From positions 1 through 36,243 of the IMG/VR virus record IMGVR_UViG_3300030090_004082: DNA of 36,243 nt; one strand, written 5' to 3'. The stretch is from a virus. A program made the translations under genes and the position numbers. The notes under the pieces are model-generated. The model was not told the DNA's origin and did no database searches. It saw nothing but the letters and a program-made list of their open reading frames with translations. Shown one piece after another: positions 6,305 through 15,222 of the stretch. Each line of letters opens with the position of its first letter. Position 1 is the stretch's first letter.

Positions 6305-6626
6305 CGAGCGCATCACCGACCAAAATGGCGCACACGTATTTGTGCCTGGGGTAGATTGCGACCACAGCGAAGTTTTCGTCACTCTCCCAATATTCGACTA
6401 GAGGTTGATTCGGATCGATCTTCATTTCCATTAAGCCTCGCGCAACGGGTTTCATGCCGCTCGCGATTAGCGCGTTGATGAGACCTAATCCTGTCCAACA
6501 CGGATACATCGCGTTGCGTGTTATCTGTGGCGGTGGAATTACAGCCTCAGTCTTTGTCTCCGCGACTGTCTGGCAAGCGCATAACAGAACCGTGACGGCG
6601 AACACAGTTATGCGGCAAACATTCAC
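6294..6626 (-). CDS. Lipoprotein of unknown function
   Basis: It encodes 110 residues if translation starts at GTG 6626, which overlaps the stop of the tail chaperone gene (GTGA); a TTG at 6650 would extend it by 8 residues. The N-terminus MNVCRITVFAVTVLLCAC is a signal peptide with the lipobox LCAC (lipidated Cys18). The mature part is about 90 residues, with a conserved-looking WESDENFAVVAIYPRHKYVCAI segment. It lies between the tail fibre chaperone and the lysis cassette. Possible roles include an outer-membrane spanin or a surface lipoprotein blocking reinfection; neither can be told from sequence. Confidence 0.6.
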   Translation of the reverse strand: MNVCRITVFAVTVLLCACQTVAETKTEAVIPPPQITRNAMYPCWTGLGLINALIASGMKPVARGLMEMKIDPNQPLVEYWESDENFAVVAIYPRHKYVCAILVGDALDGT

Positions 6627-6946
6627 GGCTTTGTCGGCCAGACCGGCCAACTTTTCATAGCCTCTATATCGTCTACCGGCGGCGTAGGCGCTGTGGCTGG
6701 CAGATCGCGCAATGCCTGACGATACGTTGTTTGCGCATCCGTCATTGCTGGGCTATCGGCAAACGACCACCAGTCTGTTTCTGATAGTTTAGCATTGCGA
6801 TCGCCACGCATGGCAGCCATTGCGCGCCCAACTCGCCCCGCCTCAAATTCTGCCTCTGCCGCTTCCAGCGCAGCAAGCTCATCGCCTGTGATTTCGACTT
6901 GCGATTGACCTTCCGGTGTCGCGACGGTTTTAAATCTAGCCATCAT
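6623..6946 (-). CDS. Tail fibre assembly chaperone-like protein
   Basis: It encodes 107 residues. The C-terminal half, RNAKLSETDWWSFADSP, then YRQALRDLP and finally SWPVWPTKP, is the signature of the phage tail assembly chaperone family (Phage_tail_APC-like), in which a DW motif, an RxxLRDLP motif and a terminal WPxxP are typical. The first half is acidic and helical. The gene begins 7 bases after the tail fibre stop, the usual position of fibre chaperones, and overlaps the next gene by 4 bases. Confidence 0.75.
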   Translation of the reverse strand: MMARFKTVATPEGQSQVEITGDELAALEAAEAEFEAGRVGRAMAAMRGDRNAKLSETDWWSFADSPAMTDAQTTYRQALRDLPATAPTPPVDDIEAMKSWPVWPTKP

Positions 6947-6952
6947 ATGCTC

Positions 6953-8833
6953 CTAACTGTTAGCCAGCCCGTAAACGCGGACTTGTCCCGATGCGATATC
7001 GCCTGATGAAAAATACAGCTTGAACGCATCAAGGTCGGCGCTCGCCTGATACTTTCCCATGCCATCGACAGCGTGGAGGTTATTTGATGCTTCACTACCA
7101 GCGAGAGAAAATCGCATTGTCGTTTCAATGCTTGTGTCTTTTGGGGAGAACAACCAAATCGGACCAGACACTCCTTGGCCTTGGTTGGTTGCTACAGAAC
7201 TCATTAGCACAACCTGCGCTTGGCTTGACCCTTCCGAATTTCCATCGCCGCTCGATCCTTGATACCAGTGTTTTGTAACATAGGCGTAGTTGGAGGCCGT
7301 CAAATAACTCGATCCGTTGTCATCGCTGAAATTAAAGAGTAGCCCCACCGAATGTGTGGCTGGCAGTAACTGGTCAAGCACAATTAAGTAAGTGTCGTAA
7401 GTTGAAGTAATCAGGCTGGTGAACTCCAACGACGCGCTTGATGAAGCTGTTGTTGTGCTTAGGTGATTCAGCCCACCACCCGCCGCTTGGAAAGTCGGCG
7501 CGGCGCCAGCGCCGTTGCTGGTCAATACCTGACCGCTGCTGCCGGTCGCAACGTGCGCCGGATTGCCGCTTGCATCGTAGGTAATCAAATTGCCGTCAGT
7601 GCCGCTCGCCATCTTGGCGAGGCTCACCGCATCGTCCGCAATCATCGCCGTGCCGACCTGAGCGTAGCTTGGGTCTGTCCCGTCAGAGGTGAGGACAGTG
7701 TTTGCTGATCCGACAGCGAGGCGCGCCGTCGCGTTAGAACTGTCGCGAATGATTACGTCGCCGCGTGTGGTCATAGGATCAGCAAGCGAACCAGCATTCC
7801 CCGTTCGCGTAAACGACACAAGCACGGCGTCGGAGTTGCTAAAGCTGCCGTTGCTAACAACGTGCGTTACCGCGAGCTTCACATACCCGGAGGCGTCAGT
7901 CGATGCGCCCGATATCTTGTACGTCGCAAAATTTTGTTGTGCGGACTTTTTGGTGATTGTCACCTGTCCACGGTCACTCGTTTGCGTCGAATCATCCCAG
8001 GTAAGAATGAACGCGCTAACATCGGGGTTCCCTGACGCGGCAGTCGAGTCATCGATAAATATTTGAGAGACACTGCCCAAAGTTCCATTGTTCAGCCGGA
8101 TCACGCCCGCGCCAGGATCGGCATCAGATGTCGTCGTAGAGAACGTGTAAAGCAAGCCGCCAACGCCGTCGGCCCCATCGCTTCCGGCTGCGCCGCTACT
8201 GCCCGAACTGCCCGTCGCGCCAGTAGGAATCCCCAGGCTAAACGCCAGGGCGCCAGTTGAATCGGTGAACGTCGCGGATCCGGTCGCGCTTCCACCAACG
8301 CCTACCGTGCTTGTGGATACGCTGACAGAGTTCACGCGCCCGGTCGTCGCCTCGGGGTTGCCGGTGCTGCTATCGAACCCCAGCAATTTACCCAGGCGAT
8401 CCGCTTTTGCTGGGAGTGTCATATCGATGCTCGTCGGATCCGTGACGGGCGCCTTGATCGCGCGGTCAGCGTCCTCGGCGACCTGTTGCACAAAGATCGT
8501 CTGGCTATCGAGCTCGGTGTTTAGCGACGACGCGAGGAGATCACCCGCCGTCACGAAGTCCGTGGTGCGCTCGATGGTGCGCGCGCCCGTGATCGTGATC
8601 GTGTTGTCGCTGGTTGCGGCCGCGCCAAGCGTCACGGAGCCGGTGCCGTTCGACGCGTTGAGCGTAACCGTGTATTGCGTCGAGCCCGAGCCCTCGGTGA
8701 GCTTGGTGCTGTCCTTATAGACCGCGATGTCTGTAGTCGCGAGAACGGGGAAGGTGAACGCATACGGGCCGGTCCCGGCGGATCCGGAATACACGACGCG
8801 GCGGTCAACTGCCGTGATGCTGTAGTCAGCCAT
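6953..8833 (-). CDS. Tail fibre protein, T7-type N-terminus with collagen-like stretch
   Basis: It encodes 626 residues. The N-terminus (1-160) reads like the T7 tail-fibre attachment domain: YSITAVDRRVVYSGSAGTG, a beta-rich part, then FVQQVAEDADRAIKAP. Around residues 205-225 is a Gly-X-Y collagen-like stretch (GATGSSGSSGAAGSDGADG). Ser/Thr-rich repeats follow, and a C-terminal head (about 455-626) probably contacts the host. It should form trimers on the short tail. A ribosome-binding site (AGGAGA) precedes the ATG in the 47-bp gap. The C-terminal half is the likely host-range determinant. Confidence 0.85.
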   Translation of the reverse strand: MADYSITAVDRRVVYSGSAGTGPYAFTFPVLATTDIAVYKDSTKLTEGSGSTQYTVTLNASNGTGSVTLGAAATSDNTITITGARTIERTTDFVTAGDLLASSLNTELDSQTIFVQQVAEDADRAIKAPVTDPTSIDMTLPAKADRLGKLLGFDSSTGNPEATTGRVNSVSVSTSTVGVGGSATGSATFTDSTGALAFSLGIPTGATGSSGSSGAAGSDGADGVGGLLYTFSTTTSDADPGAGVIRLNNGTLGSVSQIFIDDSTAASGNPDVSAFILTWDDSTQTSDRGQVTITKKSAQQNFATYKISGASTDASGYVKLAVTHVVSNGSFSNSDAVLVSFTRTGNAGSLADPMTTRGDVIIRDSSNATARLAVGSANTVLTSDGTDPSYAQVGTAMIADDAVSLAKMASGTDGNLITYDASGNPAHVATGSSGQVLTSNGAGAAPTFQAAGGGLNHLSTTTASSSASLEFTSLITSTYDTYLIVLDQLLPATHSVGLLFNFSDDNGSSYLTASNYAYVTKHWYQGSSGDGNSEGSSQAQVVLMSSVATNQGQGVSGPIWLFSPKDTSIETTMRFSLAGSEASNNLHAVDGMGKYQASADLDAFKLYFSSGDIASGQVRVYGLANS

Positions 8834-8880
8834 TGTTCAATAGTCTCCTTTGGTATTTGTACACCGCGGTCAAATAAAAA

Positions 8881-11352
8881 TCATCCTGGATATTCCGGCG
8901 CGCGTTCCGGCAAGTTCTCGCCAGGCGCCCACCAATGCTTTTGGTCGAACTTCCGCCGCCGCGAACGCTCAAAACGCCGGAACGATGCGTCTGCTTTTGG
9001 GTCTACCATCTTTTTTAGATTGTCCCAGACCAGGCGCTCGAGCGCGAGGCGACCATACCAAGCACTAGACCCAGGGAAATATCGTTGCAGAAAGTTCACC
9101 GACTCACGCCCGAATTTTGTCTCCTCGCCCATACTTAGCTGATACGCGTTGCCGACCGTTAGATTTAGAAAATCGTTTAATAAGCCTACTTGCGGTCCGG
9201 CAACCGTCGCGCCTAACCCGCGCCCGTATTCGTTCCGCTGCGAGAACAGGAAGTCGCCGATGATGCCCATGCCGCCGCCGGTCAAGATTGCCTTGCCCCA
9301 GAATTTTGGATCGCTCATGTCCATCGGATCTCGACCCTTGAGCATCTCGCGGCCTTGTAGTCCGAGCCCGCCCGCGATGGCCATCGTGACCATGAAGTCC
9401 AAGCCATACTGGACCTTGTTCCCCCAGCCCTCGAGCGTCATGTATCGCTGCAAGTTGTTCTGGATAATCGTCGTCGGGAAGCTCTTGAACTGCGCGAAGC
9501 CCTCGATGATCTCACCGGCAAGCGTTCCCTTTGTTGTACCGCCGCGCAGAAAGGCGCGCGACCGTATCGTCGCTTGCGGCACCGCTTGCGTCGTTTCTTG
9601 CTCGATCATCGTTAGGATTTGCGTCGCGATCTCGCGGCCGAGCCCTGGCTTAAGATCCGTGCGGTCCTCGATGTTGGACGGGCGCACGAACTTGTTGCCT
9701 TTGTAGTCCTCGAGCTTGCTGTTGCGAATTATGTCCCAGCGGTCGGATCCGATGCCGTACTTCTCGAGCGTGTTGCGTGTCGTGTCCGGCAGATCGTCGA
9801 ACTTGCGTCCGGCCTGGTCGCCGAGCCAGCCCAGGAACTCGATGCCGAACGTCTGCCGGGCGGCTTGCGTCCAATGGGACAGGCCGACGCCGCGCAGCAC
9901 CTTGTCGGATATTTGTTGCGAAATCTCGGGACCGCTTACCTCGCCGAAAAAACGCGCCTGGCTTTGTGCCAGGTTCATCCAGTTATCAGCGCCAAGGCCC
10001 AACTTGACCCCGAACTGCGTCTTTTCTTGCGCGCTGAGCGGCGCGATGAACTGGGAGAACGCGCGTCGGATAATCCGGTTCGTTGGAATGCCCGCCATCT
10101 GCGCGGAGATCCGAGCCGTATTCAAGTCGCCAGGTATCGCAATTATAGGCACGCCACCAAGTAGCGAGGCTTGCAATGTGTTGCGCAAGGTCCCGCCGGT
10201 ATTGGCAAGCCACTCGCTCGCCGGAATGTTGCCCTCCCCCGTGAACAGCTTGAGCATGGTGTCGAACTGGTACGCGTCCGCTTGCAATGCGGCGGTCGCC
10301 TTGCGGCCGTCATTGTTCGCGATCCGCTGCGCCTCGATCTTGAGCGCCTCGATGGTGTGGCGTGGATTCGGCCCAAATGTTTCGAGTAGCGCGATATCCT
10401 TCGACATAGAGTCGATGTGCGACATCATGGTATTGAAAACGTCCGGATCGCCGAACCGCTCTTGGTAGCGCATCCAGGCATCGGCGTCCTTGAATACTAA
10501 GAATCGATGATCCATGCGCCGGTTAGCAAGCGAGGCCGGTTGCCCGGTCTGCCCTGGCTTAATTTTGTTTAGGCCGTCCTGCGCAATCGTCTCGTGTACG
10601 TCGCGGAGCGCGAGCTCGAGCTCCTGTTTCGTGAACGCGCGGCCGGTGCGCTCGTTAACCATCTTCTCGAGATCGAGTTGATCGTCCAGGAATCGGATCC
10701 ACTCGGTCGCACCCGCCTCGCGCACCAGGGTGCTGTTGTGCGTCTGTGGCAAGTTCCAGTTCTTGCGGTTGGCGATGGCCATGCCCGCCGCGTTCGCGCG
10801 TAGCCGCAAATATTCAGCGGTGTCTTTCCATTGCTCCGCGATTAGCTTTGCCGACGCGAGCCCGGTATCTTCACCGAATACCTCTTTCAAAAGATCCAGT
10901 TGCTCCGAGCGACCTTCACGCCCCGTAATTGTTTCCCGGTTTGCGCGAAGCCCGTCCGAGAACCGCGACAATGCGGTGCGCCTGGTTGCCTCATAAGTCG
11001 AGTGCAAGTTCGCGCCGAAACGCGGCATCGACTCATCGATTGCGACCATTGCCTGCAACGCCAGGCCCGGCCGCTGCGCGTCGCCAGTGACTAGGCCGGT
11101 TGTGTTTTTGAGGCGTTCTTTCGTTTCTTTAAATTTTTTGATGCTAAGTAACGCGTTCTGTTTCTTGCGCGCCGCCTCATATTTCAATTGGTCAAATGTT
11201 TCGCGCGCGGCAGCCTCGGCGGCACCTTGCTCGCCGAGCTCCTCGATCATGTCGGCGCGGTTCTGCTCAAACAGATCGCGGGCATAGCGCGCCTGGTCAT
11301 CTGTTATAGATCCCTCGCGCTGGCCGTTAATGATGCATTCGTCAAAGCTCAT
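8881..11352 (-). CDS. Large internal virion / DNA-ejection protein (823 aa)
   Basis: It encodes 823 residues. The N-terminal 120 residues are charged and helical. A long helical middle follows. The segment around 640-700 is glycine-rich and hydrophobic (MVTMAIAGGLGLQG, AILTGGGMGIIGDF), and the C-terminus is basic with FLQRYFPGSSAWYGRLALERL and RRFERSRRRKFDQKHWW. Its place after the 1289-residue protein and before the tail fibre is where T7-like phages keep gp15/gp16 ejection proteins. Membrane-active segments would suit a protein that crosses the envelope with the DNA. No enzymatic motif was recognised, and no family name can be given with certainty. TAATG overlap couples it to the gene upstream. 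Confidence 0.6.
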   Translation of the reverse strand: MSFDECIINGQREGSITDDQARYARDLFEQNRADMIEELGEQGAAEAAARETFDQLKYEAARKKQNALLSIKKFKETKERLKNTTGLVTGDAQRPGLALQAMVAIDESMPRFGANLHSTYEATRRTALSRFSDGLRANRETITGREGRSEQLDLLKEVFGEDTGLASAKLIAEQWKDTAEYLRLRANAAGMAIANRKNWNLPQTHNSTLVREAGATEWIRFLDDQLDLEKMVNERTGRAFTKQELELALRDVHETIAQDGLNKIKPGQTGQPASLANRRMDHRFLVFKDADAWMRYQERFGDPDVFNTMMSHIDSMSKDIALLETFGPNPRHTIEALKIEAQRIANNDGRKATAALQADAYQFDTMLKLFTGEGNIPASEWLANTGGTLRNTLQASLLGGVPIIAIPGDLNTARISAQMAGIPTNRIIRRAFSQFIAPLSAQEKTQFGVKLGLGADNWMNLAQSQARFFGEVSGPEISQQISDKVLRGVGLSHWTQAARQTFGIEFLGWLGDQAGRKFDDLPDTTRNTLEKYGIGSDRWDIIRNSKLEDYKGNKFVRPSNIEDRTDLKPGLGREIATQILTMIEQETTQAVPQATIRSRAFLRGGTTKGTLAGEIIEGFAQFKSFPTTIIQNNLQRYMTLEGWGNKVQYGLDFMVTMAIAGGLGLQGREMLKGRDPMDMSDPKFWGKAILTGGGMGIIGDFLFSQRNEYGRGLGATVAGPQVGLLNDFLNLTVGNAYQLSMGEETKFGRESVNFLQRYFPGSSAWYGRLALERLVWDNLKKMVDPKADASFRRFERSRRRKFDQKHWWAPGENLPERAPEYPG

Positions 11353-14300
11353 TAGGCGCAGTCCTTTAATCTATTGAGCATCGATGCGTCTTGCTCTATC
11401 TCGCGGAGCTCGTCCTCGACGCGGCGCATCTCCGGTATCTGCTTGCCTTGCGCATCCTCGAGAAAGCGCCCGGTCGGGATCATCATGTCGAGGAGATCCG
11501 ATTGCGCCCGTGCCGCTGTATCGAATAGCCCGATATCCATCGGCGCGTCGCCGCCCGTCATCGGCGCATCGACGGCCGCCTGGGCGCGCTGCGCACCTGT
11601 GATTGCCTCGACGCCTTCCATAAGCATTTGCTCCCCGGCGTCGGTAATTTCGCTTGCAATTTGCTGCGCTTGCGCCAAGTTAATAGTGGAGGTTTCGTCT
11701 ATGAGATTCTTCTCACTTGAGGGCAAATATCCCGCTGTGCTGCGGGAGGACGGCAAGGCGTTTTCCTGGTCCAATACACGGGAAGCCTGGTCCGAAATGT
11801 CTGCGCGCGAGCTCATGTCTGACACGCGCACACCTGAGCTAACCGCTTCTGAATTTGAAACGCGGCTTGCGGTTGCGGGTATTGAGCCGAGTACACTGTC
11901 GGCGATTTCAGAGAACTCCGAACCCATTTGATTCCGCGCAGCATTATATAGCTGCACCATTTCTCGATTTGCCGCTTGTATAAGCTCGTCGCCGCTTAAA
12001 GGTGCTAGGCGCGCCCGCATTTCTGGATCCGGTAATTCAGCAATGATGGCGGGCGTATCTGGATCTCCGCGCGAAATTTCATAGAGTTGATGGCCGCCTT
12101 GTGCATGCTTCGCGTCGTACAGCGCACGCTCGATAATTAAGACCTCGCCAATAACGCCATCTTTATTGATAACCATGAGTTTTTTGTCGAAATATCGCGA
12201 GCTTGAGATACCGCGAAATCCCTCATCGACAACATGATAAGACTTCGATAGCTCTTTGATAAACGCCGTGGCCTCGTCGGGCCTTGTGACCGTAATCGTT
12301 GCCCGCGATACATCCGCTATGCGATTTAGTTCGCCGACATATTTATCGTTGATCTTAGCCTCGACACGATCCCGTTCCTTTATTGGCCCCGCGACATAAT
12401 CGACCTCGTGCTCGCCAGCGGCTTTCTGCACTGCTGCATTTAGCTCGACGTTAAATGCCTCGTTGCGGGTCATAATATCGTCTATAGATGCGTAGGCCTG
12501 GCGCGACTGTAGTATACTAGCAAGGTTCTCGAGCTCGGCCTCGGTTAGATCCTGCGCCAATACCAGGCGTTTTTTCTTCGCGTCGGGACCCATTTCCAGG
12601 ATCTTTTGCGCGTTCTTTTGCGCGACCTCGGCCGCGAACTCCTGGTCCGTTAGAACGCGCGCCGGGAGCTCGGGCATACCCGCCTCGTCAGCTATGGCAT
12701 ACGTCGAGTTGCCATCGAGTAAGGTGTAAGTGCCGTCGCCGTTGTCTTTGACCGATAACGGCCCGCGCTTCGCCTTGTCGCCGAGCGCGGCCTCGGCCAT
12801 GAAGACTTTTGCGTTAGCGACGCCATCCGGTCGGCGGCGGATCGGCACGATGTCCTGAATCGGAACATCGATGCTGTCGGATGTCGGCTCGAGGTAGTAG
12901 CGATAATCCGGCGCTATCTCGCCTCGCGCGATTAGATCCTCATCGCTCGGCCGCGCCGCAATGCTTTCAACGAGCTCGCGCTCGAGCATGTCCGATTGCG
13001 CCTCGTACCCCTTGCCGCCAGGCTCGGCGAAACTGTCTAACCTTTCAACATGGCTTGCTGCGATTGAATCAATTTGCGGTGGAGCATCAACATCGATGAT
13101 CTCTCCGCGTTCTGGAATGCCGTCGAGATCGCCGCGTTCAATTCCTCCTCGGACAGCATCGGCGAAGTCTCGAGCGGCTGGGGCGGCTCGGCCTGTTTCT
13201 TTGAAGCGTTTCGCTGCTTCGGTGAGGGCGTCGGAGAGGGGGCCTTTCCGGTTCGCCGTGATTTGGAGCGTTTGGATCGCTTGGCCATCGGTTTGTGCCT
13301 TTGCTGCGTTTTGATCTGTTGAAAGTGTATTGCCACCGGCTTCGATGCGCTTTTCGTTCTGCACCAGGGAATTGAACACGGCGCGATCTTTGCGGAGGAT
13401 CTTGATCGTCTCGTCGAGAACCTTTGCGCGTTCCTTAAACAAGGACTCGACCAGCATCTCCTCGCCGAACAAAGTGTCTTGCGTGGCGACCGTGAACTCC
13501 GCGTCCATAGCCTGTCGCACGATTGCCTCGGCTTGCGTAAGGTTCGACGGGTCGGTGTCTTTCAATACGCGCAACAGCGCCATGTGTTTATCTTTGTCGC
13601 GCACCAGGCGGCCGACGATTGCGGCGTAATCCGTCCTCACAAGTTCATTGACCACCAATTGAAAGGATTCGTCAGATAGCTCCACCAGATCATAGATCCG
13701 CCGCACGAACTGCGAGCGCGGCGGGAGCTTCGCCTTTAACGCTTCCGGTCGGATCCGCATCACCTTCGCCGCGTCGATAATCATCCGCTCATCGCCTAAT
13801 GGCGTATTTGCAATGTTGACCAGTGATGCATCGATCATCGCGTCTTGAGGTGTGTGGCCGTCTGTCTCTTTTATAAGGCGCCCATAAATTTTGATTTCCT
13901 GGCTCGGGTCATTTTCCAATATCCGCTGCGCGAGGCCTAGCCGCTGGTGCCCATCCGCGATGAACCTCCGACCATTTGCGTATTCATACACGGTGATCGT
14001 GCCCGAGAGCGCCGGGTCCCAACGCGTCTCTTTCTCGAGCCGGTGCCCGGAAACGATTCCGCGCTCATCGATGCCGGATTTAAATTGGAACGTCTTCGCA
14101 TCGACCTCGATCTCTGCCGGGTCGAATCGATAGATCTCGCCATCGAGGTTGTCGTAGTGATGGACATCGAGCTCGGCGACTTCGCGCGTCGTCGGTGGTA
14201 GATCGATGCGCGGCTGCCCTTCATTGATTAGGTTAATTGTCTCGGCTGCGACGCGTTGCGCATTTTCGTTCTGCGCGTCCATGTCGCTATCTTTAAATGG

Positions 14301-15221
14301 CGAGTTGGCCGCCAGATCCACCTCGCGCTCGAGCTCGTTTAATGCACCGCGCGCTTGTTCCGGCACGTTCAAGCCATTGTCGCTCATAACGCGAAACGCG
14401 TCGGCCATCTGTTCCGGTGATAGGCGGTCTACGGTTTCAAGCATCTCGCGGCCGATAGCCCGCGCCGGATTTATCTTGTCGCCAATGGCACGCGACGCGT
14501 CGAAACCGCCTTGGCCGACGACGCGAAACCCTGCGCCCCCTACAAACGCGCCGCCGGTTGCCGCAACAAAATCGTTGAAGTCATATTTGAGCCCGTACTT
14601 TTCGCGCATCGCTGCGACGGCCGGTTGCGTGTAGCCCACCACACCGGCACTTGCGAGGCCATCAATCAACCCAGCACGAGCAAGCGCCTTGAGCCCAAAC
14701 TTGTAACTCGCGCCTATAACAAGCCCTGGCAATAGTTCCGCTGGCCCTGTCACAGCCGACTTTAATTCAGCGGCCGCGCTTCCAAGCAACTCGCCCCAAA
14801 ACCCGCCCGTCGTTTGTCGGTTTGTCGTATCAAAGTAACGCGCTTCTATTTGCGGCAACCGTTGCTTTATGCGCCGCTCGATCTCTTCTCGATCCGGCAC
14901 CTGTATCCCGAGCGGCTCGGCGCGTTCGCGTAATAGTGTTAGCTTTTCCTCGTACTCATTCCAACCGCCTGTGCGGCCTTGTATATATTCAAGCATGCCG
15001 CCAGGATTCATAAGGCGTTCGCCTGTCGCATCTTTGACTTGATCGACAATCGGCGCGAGCTCAGCGACGTAGTTTTCCTGTATCATTGTAATCGACATCG
15101 CGCGGCTAAAGCGGTCATAGCCCGCGCTCATGTTGTCAGCGAAATCCGTATCCGGGCCATCCGACACTTGCCATTGCGTGCCCGCGAAATCGTTTGAATC
15201 AATTGTGAATAGCGAGCTCAC
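11352..15221 (-). CDS. Polyvalent-type internal virion protein with two ParB-like and one RelA/SpoT-like segment
   Basis: It encodes 1289 residues. After a gp16-like helical N-terminus with a hydrophobic patch (about 155-240), a ParB/DdrB-like segment spans about 355-480 with FIADGHQRLGLAQRI at 420-434. A second, PIQDIVPIRR to LLDGNSTYAIADEAG, spans about 787-848. Residues about 940-1050 (GPIKERDRVEAKI, DVSRATITV, GEVLIIERALYDAKH, GHQLYE) resemble a RelA/SpoT-type nucleotidyltransferase fold. The rest is helical linker. Several effector-like domains in one giant protein within the ejection module match the described class of polyvalent proteins, thought to enter the host with phage DNA. The domain calls are by eye; the RelA/SpoT-like one is the least certain. 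Catalytic activity is unproven. Confidence 0.6.
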   Translation of the reverse strand: MSSLFTIDSNDFAGTQWQVSDGPDTDFADNMSAGYDRFSRAMSITMIQENYVAELAPIVDQVKDATGERLMNPGGMLEYIQGRTGGWNEYEEKLTLLRERAEPLGIQVPDREEIERRIKQRLPQIEARYFDTTNRQTTGGFWGELLGSAAAELKSAVTGPAELLPGLVIGASYKFGLKALARAGLIDGLASAGVVGYTQPAVAAMREKYGLKYDFNDFVAATGGAFVGGAGFRVVGQGGFDASRAIGDKINPARAIGREMLETVDRLSPEQMADAFRVMSDNGLNVPEQARGALNELEREVDLAANSPFKDSDMDAQNENAQRVAAETINLINEGQPRIDLPPTTREVAELDVHHYDNLDGEIYRFDPAEIEVDAKTFQFKSGIDERGIVSGHRLEKETRWDPALSGTITVYEYANGRRFIADGHQRLGLAQRILENDPSQEIKIYGRLIKETDGHTPQDAMIDASLVNIANTPLGDERMIIDAAKVMRIRPEALKAKLPPRSQFVRRIYDLVELSDESFQLVVNELVRTDYAAIVGRLVRDKDKHMALLRVLKDTDPSNLTQAEAIVRQAMDAEFTVATQDTLFGEEMLVESLFKERAKVLDETIKILRKDRAVFNSLVQNEKRIEAGGNTLSTDQNAAKAQTDGQAIQTLQITANRKGPLSDALTEAAKRFKETGRAAPAARDFADAVRGGIERGDLDGIPERGEIIDVDAPPQIDSIAASHVERLDSFAEPGGKGYEAQSDMLERELVESIAARPSDEDLIARGEIAPDYRYYLEPTSDSIDVPIQDIVPIRRRPDGVANAKVFMAEAALGDKAKRGPLSVKDNGDGTYTLLDGNSTYAIADEAGMPELPARVLTDQEFAAEVAQKNAQKILEMGPDAKKKRLVLAQDLTEAELENLASILQSRQAYASIDDIMTRNEAFNVELNAAVQKAAGEHEVDYVAGPIKERDRVEAKINDKYVGELNRIADVSRATITVTRPDEATAFIKELSKSYHVVDEGFRGISSSRYFDKKLMVINKDGVIGEVLIIERALYDAKHAQGGHQLYEISRGDPDTPAIIAELPDPEMRARLAPLSGDELIQAANREMVQLYNAARNQMGSEFSEIADSVLGSIPATASRVSNSEAVSSGVRVSDMSSRADISDQASRVLDQENALPSSRSTAGYLPSSEKNLIDETSTINLAQAQQIASEITDAGEQMLMEGVEAITGAQRAQAAVDAPMTGGDAPMDIGLFDTAARAQSDLLDMMIPTGRFLEDAQGKQIPEMRRVEDELREIEQDASMLNRLKDCA

Positions 15222-15222
15222 G

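Noticed and set aside
6953-8833. Invertible tail fibre segment controlled by the serine recombinase
   Set aside because: No inverted crossover sites or alternative fibre ends were seen around the fibre gene, and the recombinase is encoded more than 5 kb away.
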